Shown here: one piece after another, positions 35,538 to 49,515 of the stretch
How the letters are laid out: each line of letters starts with the position of its first letter
Position numbering within the stretch: position 1 is the stretch's first letter
Assembly (NCBI GenBank): GCA_033782935.1
Contig: JAWQEG010000286.1
Span: forward strand, 2,059,501 to 2,123,500
Direction: 5' to 3'
Length of the DNA stretch: 64,000 bases
From: Petrolisthes cinctipes
Lineage: Eukaryota; Arthropoda; Malacostraca; Decapoda; Porcellanidae
Program-made: the position numbers and the translations under genes
Notes under the pieces: model-generated
Databases searched by the model: none
Told to the model about the DNA's origin: nothing
What the model saw: the letters and a program-made list of their open reading frames with translations, nothing else

Positions 35538-36132
35538 AACACAAACACGCCATTCTGCAGACAATCATTTAAACATTCAAAGCACGAACAATAAACACCA
35601 GCTGTCCCTAAATCTTCCCTGATTGACTGACATGTTTCATCACTCAGGGAGGCAGTGGGGAGGGCAAGACACACACGCACTGATGCGCGCACTGCCTCAC
35701 ATAACCCACACTAATCAACAACCCCAATCCATTCTTCCCACACGCCTGCTCACTCCCTACTCTAAACCCTTCCCTCATTCCACTGGCTCCATCAATGACT
35801 CAGAATTTGTTTCCATTGTTTCATTCATACTTATTCCTCTTCACTTTGGCCGTTTCTATCTCGCAGTCCAACACCTCAGCACACACCACCAGACCACTCC
35901 TCCTACCCGTCCATCCTTGCCGCCACACTCCACCTTCCCATGCCTACATCCTCCTTCCTAATTGCAACTGTCCACTACCCACTTCCTTTTCCAACAACCT
36001 ACCAACGCATGCTGAGTTAAGCCTCGGCTCTTTTTCTCCCACTAAAACTCACTTCCTCTTGCTTACTCTTTCTCTATCCCCAACCTTCTTTCCCCCACCT
36101 TTACTACTTAAAAAAAAAAAAAAAAAAAAAAA
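35538..36132 (+). other. 3' untranslated region and poly(A) tail of the Jockey element
   Basis: C- and T-rich non-coding sequence ending CTTTCCCCCACCTTTACTACTT followed by the A-tail. The block before the tail is shared, with one or two changes, with the short insertion in the second H2A leader. Confidence 0.8.
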
Positions 36133-36179
36133 TTCATTTGTGTTAATCTTCGACAGACCTCTATATCGACTCAGTTACC

Positions 36180-36528
36180 ATGTCAGGACGCGGCAAAGTG
36201 AAGGGTAAGTCAAAGTCCCGTTCAAGCAGGGCTGGACTTCAATTCCCCGTGGGTAGAATCCACCGACTGCTACGCTGAACGCGTCGGTGCAGGAGCTCCA
36301 GTCTATTTGGCTGCCGTCATGGAGTACCTTGCTGCTGAGGTGTTGGAACTGGCAGGCAATGCTGCCCGAGACAACAAGAAGAGTCGTATCATCCCCCGTC
36401 ATTTGCAGCTGGCCATCCGCAATGACGAGGCGCTCAACAAGCTCCTGTCTGGCGTTACCATTGCTCAGGGTGGCGTTCTACCTAATATCCAGGCTGTCTT
36501 GCTGCCCAAGAAGACAGAAAAGAAGTAA
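36180..36528 (+). pseudogene. H2A: Histone H2A pseudogene
   Basis: Starts with ATG at 36180 (MSGRGK) in the normal leader CTCAGTTACC. Compared with the intact copy at 41199 it lacks 9 bases near codon 6 (between direct repeats GGCAA) and 14 bases near codon 34 (between direct repeats CTACG). The first loss is in frame; the second shifts the frame inside the histone fold, so only about the first 30 residues are correct. A GAG-to-GCG change in the acidic patch region (NDEAL for NDEEL) is also present. The C terminus, stop and 3' stem-loop are preserved. The promoter has been separated from the gene by the Jockey insertion, which probably relaxed selection. Confidence 0.95.
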
Positions 36529-36583
36529 GATTGCTCTCTGTCCCCAGAAGCCTCCTTTCCTCCTCTTTCCAACTTATAGATCC

Positions 36584-36600
36584 GGCTCCTTAATGGAGCC
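36584..36600 (+). terminator. Histone 3' stem-loop of the H2A pseudogene
   Basis: GGCTCCTTAATGGAGCC: a six-base-pair stem with a five-base loop, 55 bases after the stop. Histone mRNAs use such a hairpin for 3' end formation and SLBP binding. The usual length is 16 nt. Confidence 0.85.
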
Positions 36601-37727
36601 ACACTTGCCTTCACAAAGAGTTTGATAATAGACAAGCTATTTATTGGGTTACATTTCCTTTTATTGACTTAGGCTTTCATGTAAGGTCGGCGACAATAGT
36701 CGTCTTCTCACTCAGCTCTTCTTGTACGAGTCTGGTTAACTAAGGCTTATATTACCATGGCTTAGCAGCCGACTGTACAGATCTGTAGTAAGAACATTAC
36801 AGATTAACTGAAAAAGAAGGGTCGGTGTTAATATTTGCCACGATTGAATTATGGGTACAAAGATAAAGTTTTACCATTCTGCGCCCAAATGTGTGTCTTG
36901 CAAAATTCCTGTAGATGCGAGTGGGAGTGATTTGCGTCGAAATAATATGCACGATATTACATAAGTAGTGCATGTGATAGGTGAAGGTTTTTGTGTATGT
37001 AATGAATTAGGTTGAAATAAAGATTATGCACTACAATAAAGAAATATAGCGCTAGTGTGTATGAAATATGAAGGTGTTGTGTATATTAGTAGGCAATAGG
37101 TATATAGACGTGCATGTCGACATTCTATTCCAGAGCGATGGTAATGATAAATATGGGCTTATTCATTCGAGGAAATTAAGCCATATAAAATCTGTAGTAA
37201 GTGTGGTTACGAAAGCCCAACTCACTAATACCTACACACAAACACTCTTAAGCACAAATCAATTTATACATACACACAAAACCTCTCTTAAATACAAGCA
37301 CATTAATACTTACACAAATAAACCATCTTAATAACACACACTAACGCTTGTATACACGCCAAACCCCACTCTTACGCTTATCCTTACACACACACACACA
37401 TATTCCTACACGTGCACACACCATCTCTGTTCATTTATATATCCAATGCGGCCCACCCCTCCTCTACTGTCACTAACCTAGGAAAAATAAAAGGAGGAAC
37501 TACAAAAGTATCATTGAGGATAGGCAATCTCTCCTAAAAAGAGTCCGATCCGATGGCAATGAGGTACCTTCCATACTTTGTTTCTACTTCGGCTACCGCA
37601 CGTCCCTTATTGCACCTCGACACTTACAAAGCTCGTCTGACATAGCACCACAAAAAAGATAACCAGCATTAATGCATGGCCACACTCAATTTCGTCCATA
37701 ACAGTTCCCTTAAGTCTAAAATGTTGT
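36601..37727. other. H2A-H2B intergenic spacer, unit 1
   Basis: Non-coding and nearly identical to 41643-42780 and, inverted, to 48060-48846. It includes a purine-rich box (AACTGAAAAAGAAGGGTCGG), a run of TACACACAAACAC-type simple sequence and a short (CA)n at about 37383-37400. Small open frames in it are shared between copies only because the DNA is duplicated. Confidence 0.8.
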
Positions 37728-37744
37728 GGCTCCTAACAGGAGCC
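37728..37744 (-). terminator. Histone 3' stem-loop of H2B, unit 1
   Basis: On the minus strand GGCTCCTGTTAGGAGCC, a 17-nt hairpin with a five-base loop, 36 bases after the H2B stop. Confidence 0.85.
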
Positions 37745-37780
37745 GATTGTTGACCAAATGATTCTGGAGAGTGCACCACT

Positions 37781-38139
<359 letters not shown>

Positions 38140-38504
38140 GACTACCTAGTTTAGTTGGTAGTCGAACCAAATTTTTCCCCCACATTTTCAAATTTATATT
38201 GAGCGAGAAGATCAAGAGGGAGCACTAGCCCCGCTTGCTCCTCCTGGATTGGTCAAAATTAGGTGCCTCTGATAGTCATCTCCTAACAAAGAATAACCTA
38301 GCAATAAATTTAATTGCAAAACACAATTCTGGCCGATACAAATTTTATTACAAAACAATAATGATGTCGGCAAATGTTTTTATAGATTTTACGAAAATTA
38401 TATACTTGTCCAAATTTCCCGACATATTTTACTCAACATACAAAAACGACTGCAGACAAAATCATAAGAAAATAACATGTAATGTATATACTGTATAGTA
38501 GATA
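38140..38504 (-). promoter_or_regulatory. H2B promoter and 5' spacer, unit 1
   Basis: Contains the module GCTCCTCCTGGATTGGTCA (CCAAT box on the minus strand; ATTGG at 38248-38252) followed by AAAATTAGGTGCCTCTG. The H2A promoters carry almost the same string. The same region precedes the second H2B at 44900-45010, where a retrotransposon separates it from the gene. The farther part is AT-rich and non-coding. Confidence 0.75.
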
Positions 38505-38780
38505 ACTACAGGAACCCCCAAGACTTCTGGGATCCGATAAAGAGAATGAGAGGTACTACTAACATTTCTTCTCCATATATAACAGATGGAGGCAATAAAA
38601 ACATAAATGAAATATACTGTATGATGGTATAGAAAATCAACAAAGATTTACAGCTATATGGGAAAGCATTTTCAAAAAATCGGAGGAGGAAAATGAGGAC
38701 TTTGACCACGAAAATTATAAAAGAAGTAATTTGGGAAGGCATACCAATAGAATATAACAAAAATGGCACAACTTACAACC
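38505..38780 (+). pseudogene. Fossil Jockey linker fragment in the H2B spacer, unit 1
   Basis: Frame-broken plus-strand remnants resemble the stretch between endonuclease and RT in Jockey elements: a Trp/Phe-containing piece (DFWDPIKRMRGTT), PYITDG, and further on FDHEN preceded by acidic SEEENED. The Jockey copy at 51003-51190 has the parallel pieces AFWRQINQLDGK, PYVKDTNG and EEENENFDEEHEN. The same fossil is at 45227-45506 in unit 2, so it predates unit duplication. Confidence 0.65.
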
Positions 38781-38990
38781 ACTGCGACTAACCTACCTAC
38801 TACAAGAACTAACCACTATCATCCAAATACCTTAGTAAATGCATCCAATATTTCCAATACCAGGGTACCCAATAATAACGTCAGTAAGTCAAAGTAAAGA
38901 ATAGTGATTTAAAATTCAACGTACACCGAACAAACCACCAAGATGAACCCATAACGAAAAATATCCCTACACGAAAAGGCCTTTCTACTT
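38781..38990. other. Spacer, end of homology between the two histone units
   Basis: AT-rich non-coding spacer that matches 45490-45692 up to CCCTACACGAAAA. After this, unit 2 continues toward H4, whereas unit 1 passes into retrotransposon debris. H4 and H3 of unit 1 are absent. Confidence 0.75.
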
Positions 38991-39540
38991 TCCCTCTTAA
39001 TATGTCTCTTGAGATCCCTAGTTGGTTTCTTAGATGGGCTTCTCCTACTTTTATCCTTTTAAAAATACCCCTTTTCTGGCCAATGAGGTATCTTATTTTA
39101 TTATTGAACCATCTGGTGTCAATGGTACTGTTCCTAAATTGTCTGTTTGGTATGTACAACTGTTGTGCTCCGTGTAATATATCGGTATTCGGTAAGCTGA
39201 TAATAGCTGTGATCCATTTCTGTGGCATCACCCACCTGGAAGCTGAGCATGATTTCTCCTATCTGACTGATTTTCTGTCAACTTCTGCTCCCCTGGGGGC
39301 ATACTTCCAATGATCCACTCATTGTCTGCAATGTCCCTCAGATGTTCCCTCGATCCCTCGAAGTTTGCTAAACGAAAATTTGGCACAGGTATTATATTTT
39401 TTGTAACTCTTTCGCTACCCTTTATTTGAAATGTTATTGCACAGTGGTCGCTATTTCCTAAAGTACTGTATCTGCTATTCTCAGACTGTGTACCACTCTC
39501 TTGGTTACACAAAACATGATCTAGTATGTTTTATCTCCCC
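38991..39540 (-). pseudogene. CR1/L2-type endonuclease and linker fragment
   Basis: Read on the minus strand it shows the end of an endonuclease domain (LCNQESGTQ, LGNSDHCAITFQI), a typical linker (VPNFRLANFEG), and a basic stretch with RWFNNKIRYLIGQKRG that precedes RT in CR1-group elements. The frame is not continuous and RT itself is missing. It fills the gap where unit 1 should continue to H4. Confidence 0.7.
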
Positions 39541-39955
39541 TTTTTGGCCCGTGTACTAACTGGAGGAGGAAAAGGAGTGTAACTGTGAGGTGTCGTGGCG
39601 GATAGCCGTGTCTGATACGTGCTCCGTGTATATTCGTGTCGACGGACAGTACACTGTTATTTCATACTTGATAATAGATTAGAGAGTTGTTGAATACCCT
39701 GGACATGTAGGGAGACAACTGGTGGGGCGGATAAGTGGATTGGTTGTGAAACTTGTACTAGCTGGTGTCACTTGAAATGTGCTCACATCAATGGTGTGAA
39801 AGCTGAAAATATCAAGTTGATTAACTGGTCATGTGATTTGTGCTATATTGGTCTGAATAGAGTTCAAAAGGATATTAGTGAGTTGAAGAAAGCGATGAAG
39901 GATATGCAAGATCAAATGAAGAAACTAGTGGATGGGAAGATGGATAGGGTAAATA
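39541..39955 (+). pseudogene. ORF1 fragment with PHD-like zinc finger (CR1-group)
   Basis: On the plus strand the frame reads a Cys/His cluster: KWIGCETCTSWCHLKC, then 19 residues later NWSCDLC. The spacing fits a PHD finger. It is followed by a coiled-coil-like helix (ISELKKAMKDMQDQMKKL). ORF1 proteins of CR1-like retrotransposons are known to carry PHD fingers. The 5' part (39541-39700) is probably untranslated leader. A join to minus-strand Jockey sequence occurs near 39955. The orientation is opposite to the CR1 fragment beside it. Confidence 0.65.
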
Positions 39956-40250
39956 GGGTCTTCTAGGGGGTAGGTATGTTGTTGCCACTTGTATCCATCC
40001 CAGACTTGTTTCAATCCTTACACTTAATACATCAGTTACAACGTTGTCAATTAGCCTGTGATTAAGTCCCTTCCTGACCAAAATTGCTGATCCATCATTC
40101 ACACTGTTAGCAGAATTAATTTTGTATGTGATGTAATTGTAGATTCTAATGTCATCTTCATCCTTTGCTCCGTGACTGTTTATTAAAATAACATCTGGAT
40201 TTATTTCTCTGTATATGTTAGTAAGTTGATCTGATATTTTCTGGTATATT
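39950..40250 (-). pseudogene. Jockey endonuclease N-terminal fragment
   Basis: Minus-strand frame with DVILINSHGAKDEDD, SVNDGSAILVRKGL and TTYLPPRRPYLP, all recognisable from Jockey-type endonucleases. The catalytic Glu position is Ser (INSHG). The fragment stops at the PHD-bearing piece and is not contiguous with the adjacent Jockey fragment, since the N-terminal part lies downstream of the C-terminal part of that one. Confidence 0.75.
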
Positions 40251-40915
40251 TAAGTGCGGGAGAGTTTATATTGTGATTTTGGAATATTACTGCTCATTGC
40301 TTTGATTAAGGATTTATGAAAGTTTTCAATTTCTGTATCAATTTCTACGATATTTTTATTATCTAATTTTACTTCTTTTAATGTATCTAAATCATTTTTA
40401 AAGCCAACCCAATCTGCTTTGCTCATCTGAAATCTATCTTTAATTGGCATCTGGATTGGACTTGTAGACAGTATCATTATTACTGGGACATGATCACTTG
40501 TTAGTGGACCTTGTTTTAAATAGTGATTTAGTGCTGCTTTGTTGTTGCTAAATACTCTGTCTAGAGATGTCATGTTCCTGTGTCCAACAAAAGTTTTGAA
40601 TACTGAAGTTGATAATTTCTCCCGTGTTCATTAATGTATATAATAATAGTGTTTCCTACATTGTTGTGACAATTATGTCCAAACATCATATGTCTAATAT
40701 GTATGTTGGTGTGTTGAAGTTTATTATTCATAAAAAAAGTCGTTTGCTGAAAGGTAAGGTCGTCATGGTGGTAGGTACATTGTTGCTATAATTATTTCTC
40801 CAATTGTAGTATCAATTTGGATAGCTGTAATAACCTCTTGAGTAAAGTTATCTATAATTTTGTATTTAATGTTTCTTTGCATAGCTATTGCTACTCCATC
40901 ATTTAGCGAATTATC
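40250..40915 (-). pseudogene. Jockey endonuclease fragment upstream of H2A
   Basis: Read on the minus strand from 40915: LNDGVAIAMQRN, then TTIGEI-like text, a decayed middle, and the domain end with SLDRVFSNNK, GPLTSDHVPVIM and FQMSKADWVGF. It joins directly to the H2A upstream region at about 40915. The same junction and fragment occur in mirror image at 49515-49850 next to the inverted H2A, so the fossil is part of the histone repeat. Confidence 0.75.
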
Positions 40916-41570
<655 letters not shown>

Positions 41571-41625
41571 GGTTGCTCTCTGTCCCCAGAGGCCTCCTTT
41601 CCTCCTCTTTCCAACTTATAGATCC

Positions 41626-41642
41626 GGCTCCTTTATGGAGCC
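41626..41642 (+). terminator. Histone 3' stem-loop of H2A, unit 2
   Basis: GGCTCCTTTATGGAGCC, 17 nt, five-base loop, 55 bases after the stop. A polyadenylation signal is not needed for this class. Confidence 0.88.
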
Positions 41643-42780
41643 ACACTTGCCTTCACAAAGAGTTTGATAATAGACAAGCTATTTATTGGATTACATTTCC
41701 TTTTATTGACTTAGGCTTTCATGTAAGGTCGCCGACAATAGTCGTCTTCTCACTCAGCTCTTCTTGTACGAGTCTGGTTAATTAAGGCTTATATTACCAT
41801 GGCTTAGCAGCCGACTGTACAGATCTGTAGTAAGAACATTACAGATTAACTGAAAAAGAAGGGTCGGTGTTAATATTTGCCACGATTGAATTATGGGTAC
41901 AAAGATAAAGGTTTTATTTACCATTCTGCGCCCAAATGGGTGTCTTGCAAAATTCCTGTAGATGCGAGAGGGAGTGATTTGCGTCGAAATAATATGCACG
42001 ATATTACATAAGTAGTGCATGTGATAGGTGAACGTTTTTGTGTATGTAATGAATTAGGTTGAAATAAAGATTATGCACTACAATAAAGAAATATAGCGCT
42101 AGTGTGTATGAAATATGAAGGTGTTGTGTATATTAGTAGGCAATAGGTATATAGACGTGCATGTCGACATTCTATTCCAGAGCGAAGGTAATGATAAATA
42201 TGGGCTTATTCATTCGAGGAAATTAAGCCATATAAAATCTGTAGTAAGTGTGGTTACGAAAGCCCAACTTACTAATACCTACACACAAACACTCTTAACA
42301 CAAATCAATTTATACATACACACAAAACCTCTCTTAAATACAAGCACATTAATACTTACACAAATAAACAATCTTAATAACACACACTAACGCTTGTATA
42401 CACGCCAAACCCCACTCTTACGCTTATCCTTACACACACACACATATTCCTTCCTACACGTGCACACACCATCTCTGTTCATTTATTTATCCAATGCGGC
42501 CCACCCCTCCTCTACTGTCACTAACCTAGGAAAAATAAAAGGAGGAACTACAAAAGTATCATTGAGGATAGGCAATCTCTCCTAAAAAGAGTCCGATCCG
42601 ATTCGATGGCAGTGAGGTACCTTCCATACTTTGTTTCTACTTCGTCTACCGCACGCCCCTTATTGCACCTCGACACCTACAAAGCTCGTCTGACATAACA
42701 CCACAAAAAAGATAACCAGCATTAATGCATGGCCACACTCAATTTTGTCCATAACAGTTCCCTTAAGTCTAAAATGTTGT
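41643..42780. other. H2A-H2B intergenic spacer, unit 2
   Basis: Almost identical to 36601-37727. Non-coding; holds AACTGAAAAAGAAGGGTCGG, TACACACAAACAC-type simple sequence and a short (CA)n. Confidence 0.8.
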
Positions 42781-42797
42781 GGCTCCTAATAGGAGCC
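42781..42797 (-). terminator. Histone 3' stem-loop of H2B, unit 2
   Basis: Minus strand GGCTCCTATTAGGAGCC, 17 nt with a five-base loop. Confidence 0.85.
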
Positions 42798-42833
42798 GAT
42801 TGTTGACCAAATGATTCTGGAGAGTGCACCACT

Positions 42834-43004
<171 letters not shown>

Positions 43005-43032
43005 CTACCTAGTTTAGTTGGTAGTCGAACGG

Positions 43033-43071
<39 letters not shown>

Positions 43072-43073
<2 letters not shown>

Positions 43074-43637
43074 TTAGAGGGAGAGGAGAGTTATTTGGAG
43101 TGGGAGAGAAAGAATGGGGAAAAATGAGCAGAAGGAGAGGTAGGAAAGTTGGTGGGCTGTCCACCTTACTATTTTTATTTTAGATTACATGATAAATACA
43201 TTTTTATAATTGATATACCCATACTGGGTTATATAATTCTCATACATTTTTTTTTTTATTTACATGGTGGTGGGGAGTACATTTTCATACAGTATTTCCT
43301 TTTTTAGTTTTGACCTTATAAATACATTTTTATAGTTGATATACACATACTAGGTTACATACTTCTCATACATAATCATATTTTTGCTAATTTGCATGGT
43401 GGTAGGTAGTACATTTTCATACAGTATTTGTTTGTTAGTTTTGACCTTATTCAATCATGTCTAGTTACATTTTAGTTGATTTATTGATCTTATTGATAAT
43501 TTATAATTAGTTTGGCTTAATTAACATTTGTTTTATTTAATTTATTTTTCTGGTTTCTGGTTACATTTATTGAGTTAAATTTAATTATGACATCTAAGCT
43601 ATCTAGCTAATTTATTGATTTACACAATTTAGGATGC
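43072..43637 (-). other. 3' untranslated part of the minus-strand Jockey element
   Basis: AT-rich non-coding. Two copies of a 150-bp stretch are in tandem: ACATTTTTTTTTTTATTTACATGGTGG-type text at about 43245-43330 and again at 43375-43450, each with GGTGG-GTAGTACATTTTCATACAGTATTT-like sequence. Confidence 0.55.
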
Positions 43638-44850
43638 TTAGTTGTAAAGAGGTTCAGGATCATTTCTTATTGCAGCAAGACTGCTAGGGAATCTGGGGCT
43701 GAAGGAGGCTATGTTGTTGGTTTCCTCCAGCAAGTGGTCGAGCTCTTCACGGTGTGTTGACTCCAGTCTCTCCCATACTTTTTTGGCTCTGTTGTGAAGT
43801 CTAATGTTTAAAGGTAGTGTTTTCGTTTTATCGTGTATTTGTACTGTATTTAGTGTGTAAGGATATCTTTGGTCTGTGGCGAATCTTAGTGCTTTATTTT
43901 GGGTGATTTGTAGTTTTCTTATCTGTGCTGTGTTTAAGGTGTGAGTTGGAATTGGTGGGTAGTCTAGTATGGGAAGAACCAGAGTCTTGACTAAGTGAGT
44001 CTTCAACCCCTCTGACATGACCCTGAATCTCCTTAGCTTATTTAAGCACTGTAATGCCAGAGCATTTCTTTTTGTAACGTTGTTTTGGTATCCATTTTTG
44101 GAGATTGTGAGACCTAGGATATTCCCGCTGTTTTTTAATTCTATTAGGTCTCCATCTATTATTAGTTCTTCTCCCACCCTGTGGCCTAATCGTATGGGAG
44201 TGAATTTATTAGTGTTGGTTTTAATTTTCCACTTTGTCTCAAATTTATTTATATTTTCTATTTCCCTTTCCGTGCCAATATTTGCCATATTTTTTTATCT
44301 TCCTGGATATTTGCATATTTGAGTTATGTCGTCCGCGTAGGAAATGTTTATGTTTTGGTGTGACACTGGAGGGGGTATGTCTCTTGTGTATATGATGAAT
44401 AGAGTAGGAGACAGCACGCTGCCCTGAGGTACGCCACAGCCTATGTCAATGTACTCACCTAGGAAATTTCCAATCCTCAGCCTTGCTTGCCTGTCCTCAA
44501 GGAAGTCACATAGAAGTGCTTCCATGTTTCTAGGCAAGTTAAGCTGAAGTATCTTGTACTTTAACCCGAGGTGCCAAACCCTGTCAAAGGCCTTTGTGAT
44601 GTCTCTCAGGACAACGTGGCATTGCCCGTTGTGTGTTTTGGCATGAGATATATGTTCTGTGGCGAGTGCTAGTGCGTGTGTGGTGCCCAGGACAGGGCGG
44701 AATCCATATTGGTATTTCGAGAGCTGTTCTTCTGTTTCGAGATGTGGTCTCAGTCTTTTGTTTAAGATTTTTTCGAAAATTTTTCCTGGTACCTCCAGGA
44801 GGGAGATAGGTCGATAATTTTGTGCATTTCTTGGGTCTTTGCCCGCTTTA
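43638..44850 (-). pseudogene. Reverse transcriptase fragment of the Jockey element
   Basis: Minus-strand frame from about 44850 with NYRPISLLEVPGK, YGFRPVLGTTHALA, DITKAFDRVWHLG, GVPQGSVLSPTLF and YADDITQI, followed in the same frame by TAA (44289-44291 region) and then by the C-terminal region to 43638 (LGLTISKNGY, VLPILDYP). The first Asp motif and YADD are intact. The endonuclease and the N-terminal RT are missing through 5' truncation. This family differs from the Jockey at 32259. Confidence 0.85.
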
Positions 44851-44885
44851 TTTATTTTTTTTATTTTTTTTTATTTTTTTTTTAA

Positions 44886-45226
44886 ATTGTCTCCCCACAT
44901 TTTCATATATATATTGAGCGAGAAGATCAAGGGGACCCACTAGCCCCGCTTGCTCCTCCTGGATTGGCCAAAATTAGGTGCCTCTGATAGTCATCTCCTA
45001 ACAAAAAATAACATACTAATAAATCTAATTGCAAAACACAATTCTGGGCGATACAATTTTTATTATAAAACAATAATGATGTCGGTAAAGGTTTGTATAG
45101 ATTTTACGAAAATTATATACTTGTCCAAATTTCCCGACATATTTTACTCAACATACAATAACGACTGCAGACAAAATCATTAGAAAATAACATGTAATGT
45201 ATATACTGTATAGTACATAATTACAG
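44886..45226 (-). promoter_or_regulatory. H2B promoter and spacer, unit 2 (displaced)
   Basis: Matches 38180-38504. Contains GCTCCTCCTGGATTGGCCA with ATTGG at 44963-44967 and AATTAGGTGCCTCTGATAG. The H2B it should serve is 1.9 kb away and deleted. Confidence 0.7.
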
Positions 45227-45506
45227 GAACCCCCAAGACTTCTGGGATCCGATAAAGAGAATGAGAGGTACTACAAACATTTCTAATCCATATATAACAG
45301 ATGGAAGCAATAAAAACATAAATGAAATATACTGTATTATGGTATATAAAATCAACAAAGATTTACAGCTATATGGGAAAGCATTTTTAGAATATCGTAG
45401 GAGGAAAATGAAGACTTTGACCACGAAAATTATAAAAGAAGTAATTTGGGAAGGCATACCAATAGAATATAACAAAAATGGCACAACTTACAACCACTGC
45501 GACTAA
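45227..45506 (+). pseudogene. Fossil Jockey linker fragment in the H2B spacer, unit 2
   Basis: The second copy of the fossil at 38505-38780, with the same breaks. It confirms that the fragment is part of the histone repeat. Confidence 0.65.
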
Positions 45507-46277
45507 CCTACCTACTACAAGAACTAACCACTATCATCCAAATTCTCTTATTAAATGCATTCACCTTTCCAATACCAGGGTACCCAATAATAACGTCAGT
45601 AAGTCTAAGTAAAGAATAGTGATTTAAAATCCAACGCACACCGAACAAACCACCAAGATAGACCCATAACGAAAAGTATCCCTACACGAAAAAGTACAGA
45701 AGAACTGCACTTGAACCTATAAATATCCAGCTATAAGCTACAAAAGAGCCAGAGAATTATAGAAAAGCCCACGGCTAGTTTCCTTCCTCGATACTCATAC
45801 TTACTGGGGAAGAAGCGATTACTGTATATACATAATGTACTATTAAATATCCCATGGCTTCTCCTGACACGAGTGAAACATCCCCGAATCATTCTAGTAA
45901 TGACAATACTCACAATACTGTAGTCTAAATTCATAAAAATAACAATGGTTTTAGACTTGAAAGGGGAGACCATCGGTAACAATAACACAATGGTTACTAA
46001 TTAATGCCATATGCCTATCGGACCAGCTTGTATAAGCATCATCAATCATGCAGAGTAATTAATACACAGAAACAGTAACAACCCCTACACCTCCATTATA
46101 CAGTCACGTGCAAATATTCGGACAGAACTGCATAAACTGTAAGTAAAAAAAAATAACCAGCTTATGTAAGTGAGCTAATCACTAATTAGGAAACGAACCT
46201 AGAGTAAAATAAAGAACCATATAACTTAATATTGAGGATAGGTAGTCTATGTAGTCTCTCCTAAAAGAATAATTTGT
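45507..46277. other. H2B-H4 spacer, unit 2
   Basis: AT-rich and non-coding; the first 185 bases match unit 1, the rest is unique here. Nothing recognisable otherwise. Confidence 0.7.
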
Positions 46278-46294
46278 GGACCCCAGGGGGGTCC
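46278..46294 (-). terminator. Histone 3' stem-loop of H4
   Basis: Minus strand GGACCCCCCTGGGGTCC, 17 nt, 64 bases after the H4 stop. The loop CCCTG is not U-rich, unlike other animal histone hairpins. Confidence 0.75.
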
Positions 46295-46358
46295 GTTGTT
46301 CTGAGTGTGACCAGCAGTGGTGGATGGTTGTTGTCAGAGATGCACACGATTGGGGCAC

Positions 46359-47479
<1,121 letters not shown>

Positions 47480-47508
47480 ACCAACCTACAGTGCATCACA
47501 ACCATTTC

Positions 47509-47524
47509 GGCCCTCTTCAGGGCC
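47509..47524 (+). terminator. Histone 3' stem-loop of H3
   Basis: GGCCCTCTTCAGGGCC, the standard 16-nt hairpin with a four-base loop, 30 bases after the stop. Confidence 0.93.
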
Positions 47525-48059
47525 CAAACTTTACCTTCATAAAGATATGTATTGTAGACGGTAATGTCTGGCTGTGGACAATGCCAATTCCGGTCGTTAA
47601 CAAAGCAACAGCACAATAAATTATATCTGTATTTTTCTAGTAGTTAGGTAGTGTCACGGTGGTCGAAGTTATTTACAATATGCGTTCTAGATGAAATAGG
47701 TTGCGTTGAGTTAATGGGTTTTCTTTCCATGTGGCACACAGTATGCTCTGTAAAATCTGTATGGCTGTGCTTTTCTTCATTGTGCTTGTCAAAAATAGGT
47801 GGTAATTACTCATTTTAGTTATTATGCATGGATACTTTACAGTTTGGATGCTTTAGCAAGTAGGTTTCAGTCGTTGATATTGTGGAATGGATGCTATATT
47901 TTGTAATTAAGACCTCCGCAGCAGTGTAAGCACAGGTAAAAAATTGCAAGTTTGATTGCTTATATATAATCCTTTTAGTCTTCCATAATAATATGTACAA
48001 AATCTATCCAAGCAGCCTATACCTCCTAAAATAATACTACAACATATTATTACATCATT
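47525..48059. other. H3 downstream spacer
   Basis: AT-rich and non-coding. At about 48060 it changes abruptly to sequence that is the inverse of the H2A downstream spacer. Confidence 0.65.
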
Positions 48060-48846
48060 ATTTGCGTGCGCGTGTAGGAATATGTGAGTGTGTAAGGATA
48101 AGCGTAAGAGTGGGGTTTGGCGTGTATACAAGCGTTAGTGTGTTATTAAGATGATTTATTTGTGTAAGTATTAATGTGCTTGTATTTAAGAGAGGTTTTG
48201 TGTGTATGTATAAATTTATTTGTGCTTAAGAGTGTTTGCGTGTAGGTATTAGTAAGTTGGGCTTTCGTAACCACACTTACTACAGATTTTATATGGCTTA
48301 ATTTCCTCGAATGAATAAGCCCATATTTATCATTACCTTCGCTCTGGAATAGAATGTCGACATGCACGTCTATATACCTATTGCCTACTAATATACACAA
48401 CACCTTCATATTTCATACACGCTAGCGCTATATTTCTTTATTGTAGTGCATAATCTTTATTTCAACCTAATTCATTACATACACAAAAACCTTAACCTAG
48501 CACATGCACTACTTATGTAATATCGTGCATATTATTTCGACGCAAATCACTCCCACTCGCATCTACAGGAATTTTGCAAGACACATTTGGGAGCAGAATG
48601 GGAAAACCTTTATCTTTGTACCCATAATTCAATCGTGGCAAATATTAACACCGACCCTTCTTTTTCAGTTAATCTGTAATGTTCTTACTACAGATCTGTA
48701 CAGTCGGCTGCTAAGCCTTAATTAACCAGACTCGTACAAGAAGACAACTATTGTCGCCGACCTTACATGAAAGCCGAAGTCAATAAAAGGAAATGTAACC
48801 CAATAAATAGCTTGTCTATTATCAAACTCTTTGTGAAGGCAAGTGT
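48060..48846 (-). other. Inverted H2A downstream spacer
   Basis: Reverse complement of about 41643-42460. Non-coding. The homology stops inside the simple sequence region (TGCGTGCGCGTGTAGGAATA). Confidence 0.8.
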
Positions 48847-48863
48847 GGCTCCATTAAGGAGCC
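48847..48863 (-). terminator. Histone 3' stem-loop of the inverted H2A
   Basis: Minus strand GGCTCCTTAATGGAGCC, 17 nt, five-base loop. Confidence 0.86.
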
Positions 48864-48918
48864 GAATCTATAAGTTGGGAAGAGGAGGAAAGGAGGCTTC
48901 TGGGGACAGAGAGCAACC

Positions 48919-49514
<596 letters not shown>

Positions 49515-49515
<1 letters not shown>

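Larger units (their letters stand above)
32259..36132 (+). mobile_element. Jockey-clade non-LTR retrotransposon, 5'-truncated, in the H2A leader
   Basis: Inserted between the H2A promoter and the H2A start codon. It begins inside ORF1, carries a complete ORF2 (endonuclease and reverse transcriptase) and ends with TTTACTACTT plus 23 A residues at 36110-36132. Comparison with the empty leader upstream of the inverted H2A (complement of about 49320-49345) places the site after TTGTTAGGGCGA. No clear target duplication can be resolved because of the A-tail and A/T-rich target. A copy of the same 3' tail is present at the equivalent place before the second H2A (41105-41150). Confidence 0.88.
43035..44885 (-). 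mobile_element. Jockey-type retrotransposon, truncated, in the H2B leader
   Basis: A 37-base T run at 43035-43071 is the A-tail of a minus-strand element. The other end lies in a second T-rich run at about 44848-44883, beyond which the H2B spacer resumes with CCCCACATTTTCATATAT. The uninterrupted leader is seen in unit 1 (AACCAAATTTTTCCCCCAC at about 38165). Only the reverse transcriptase and 3' part remain. Confidence 0.85.
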
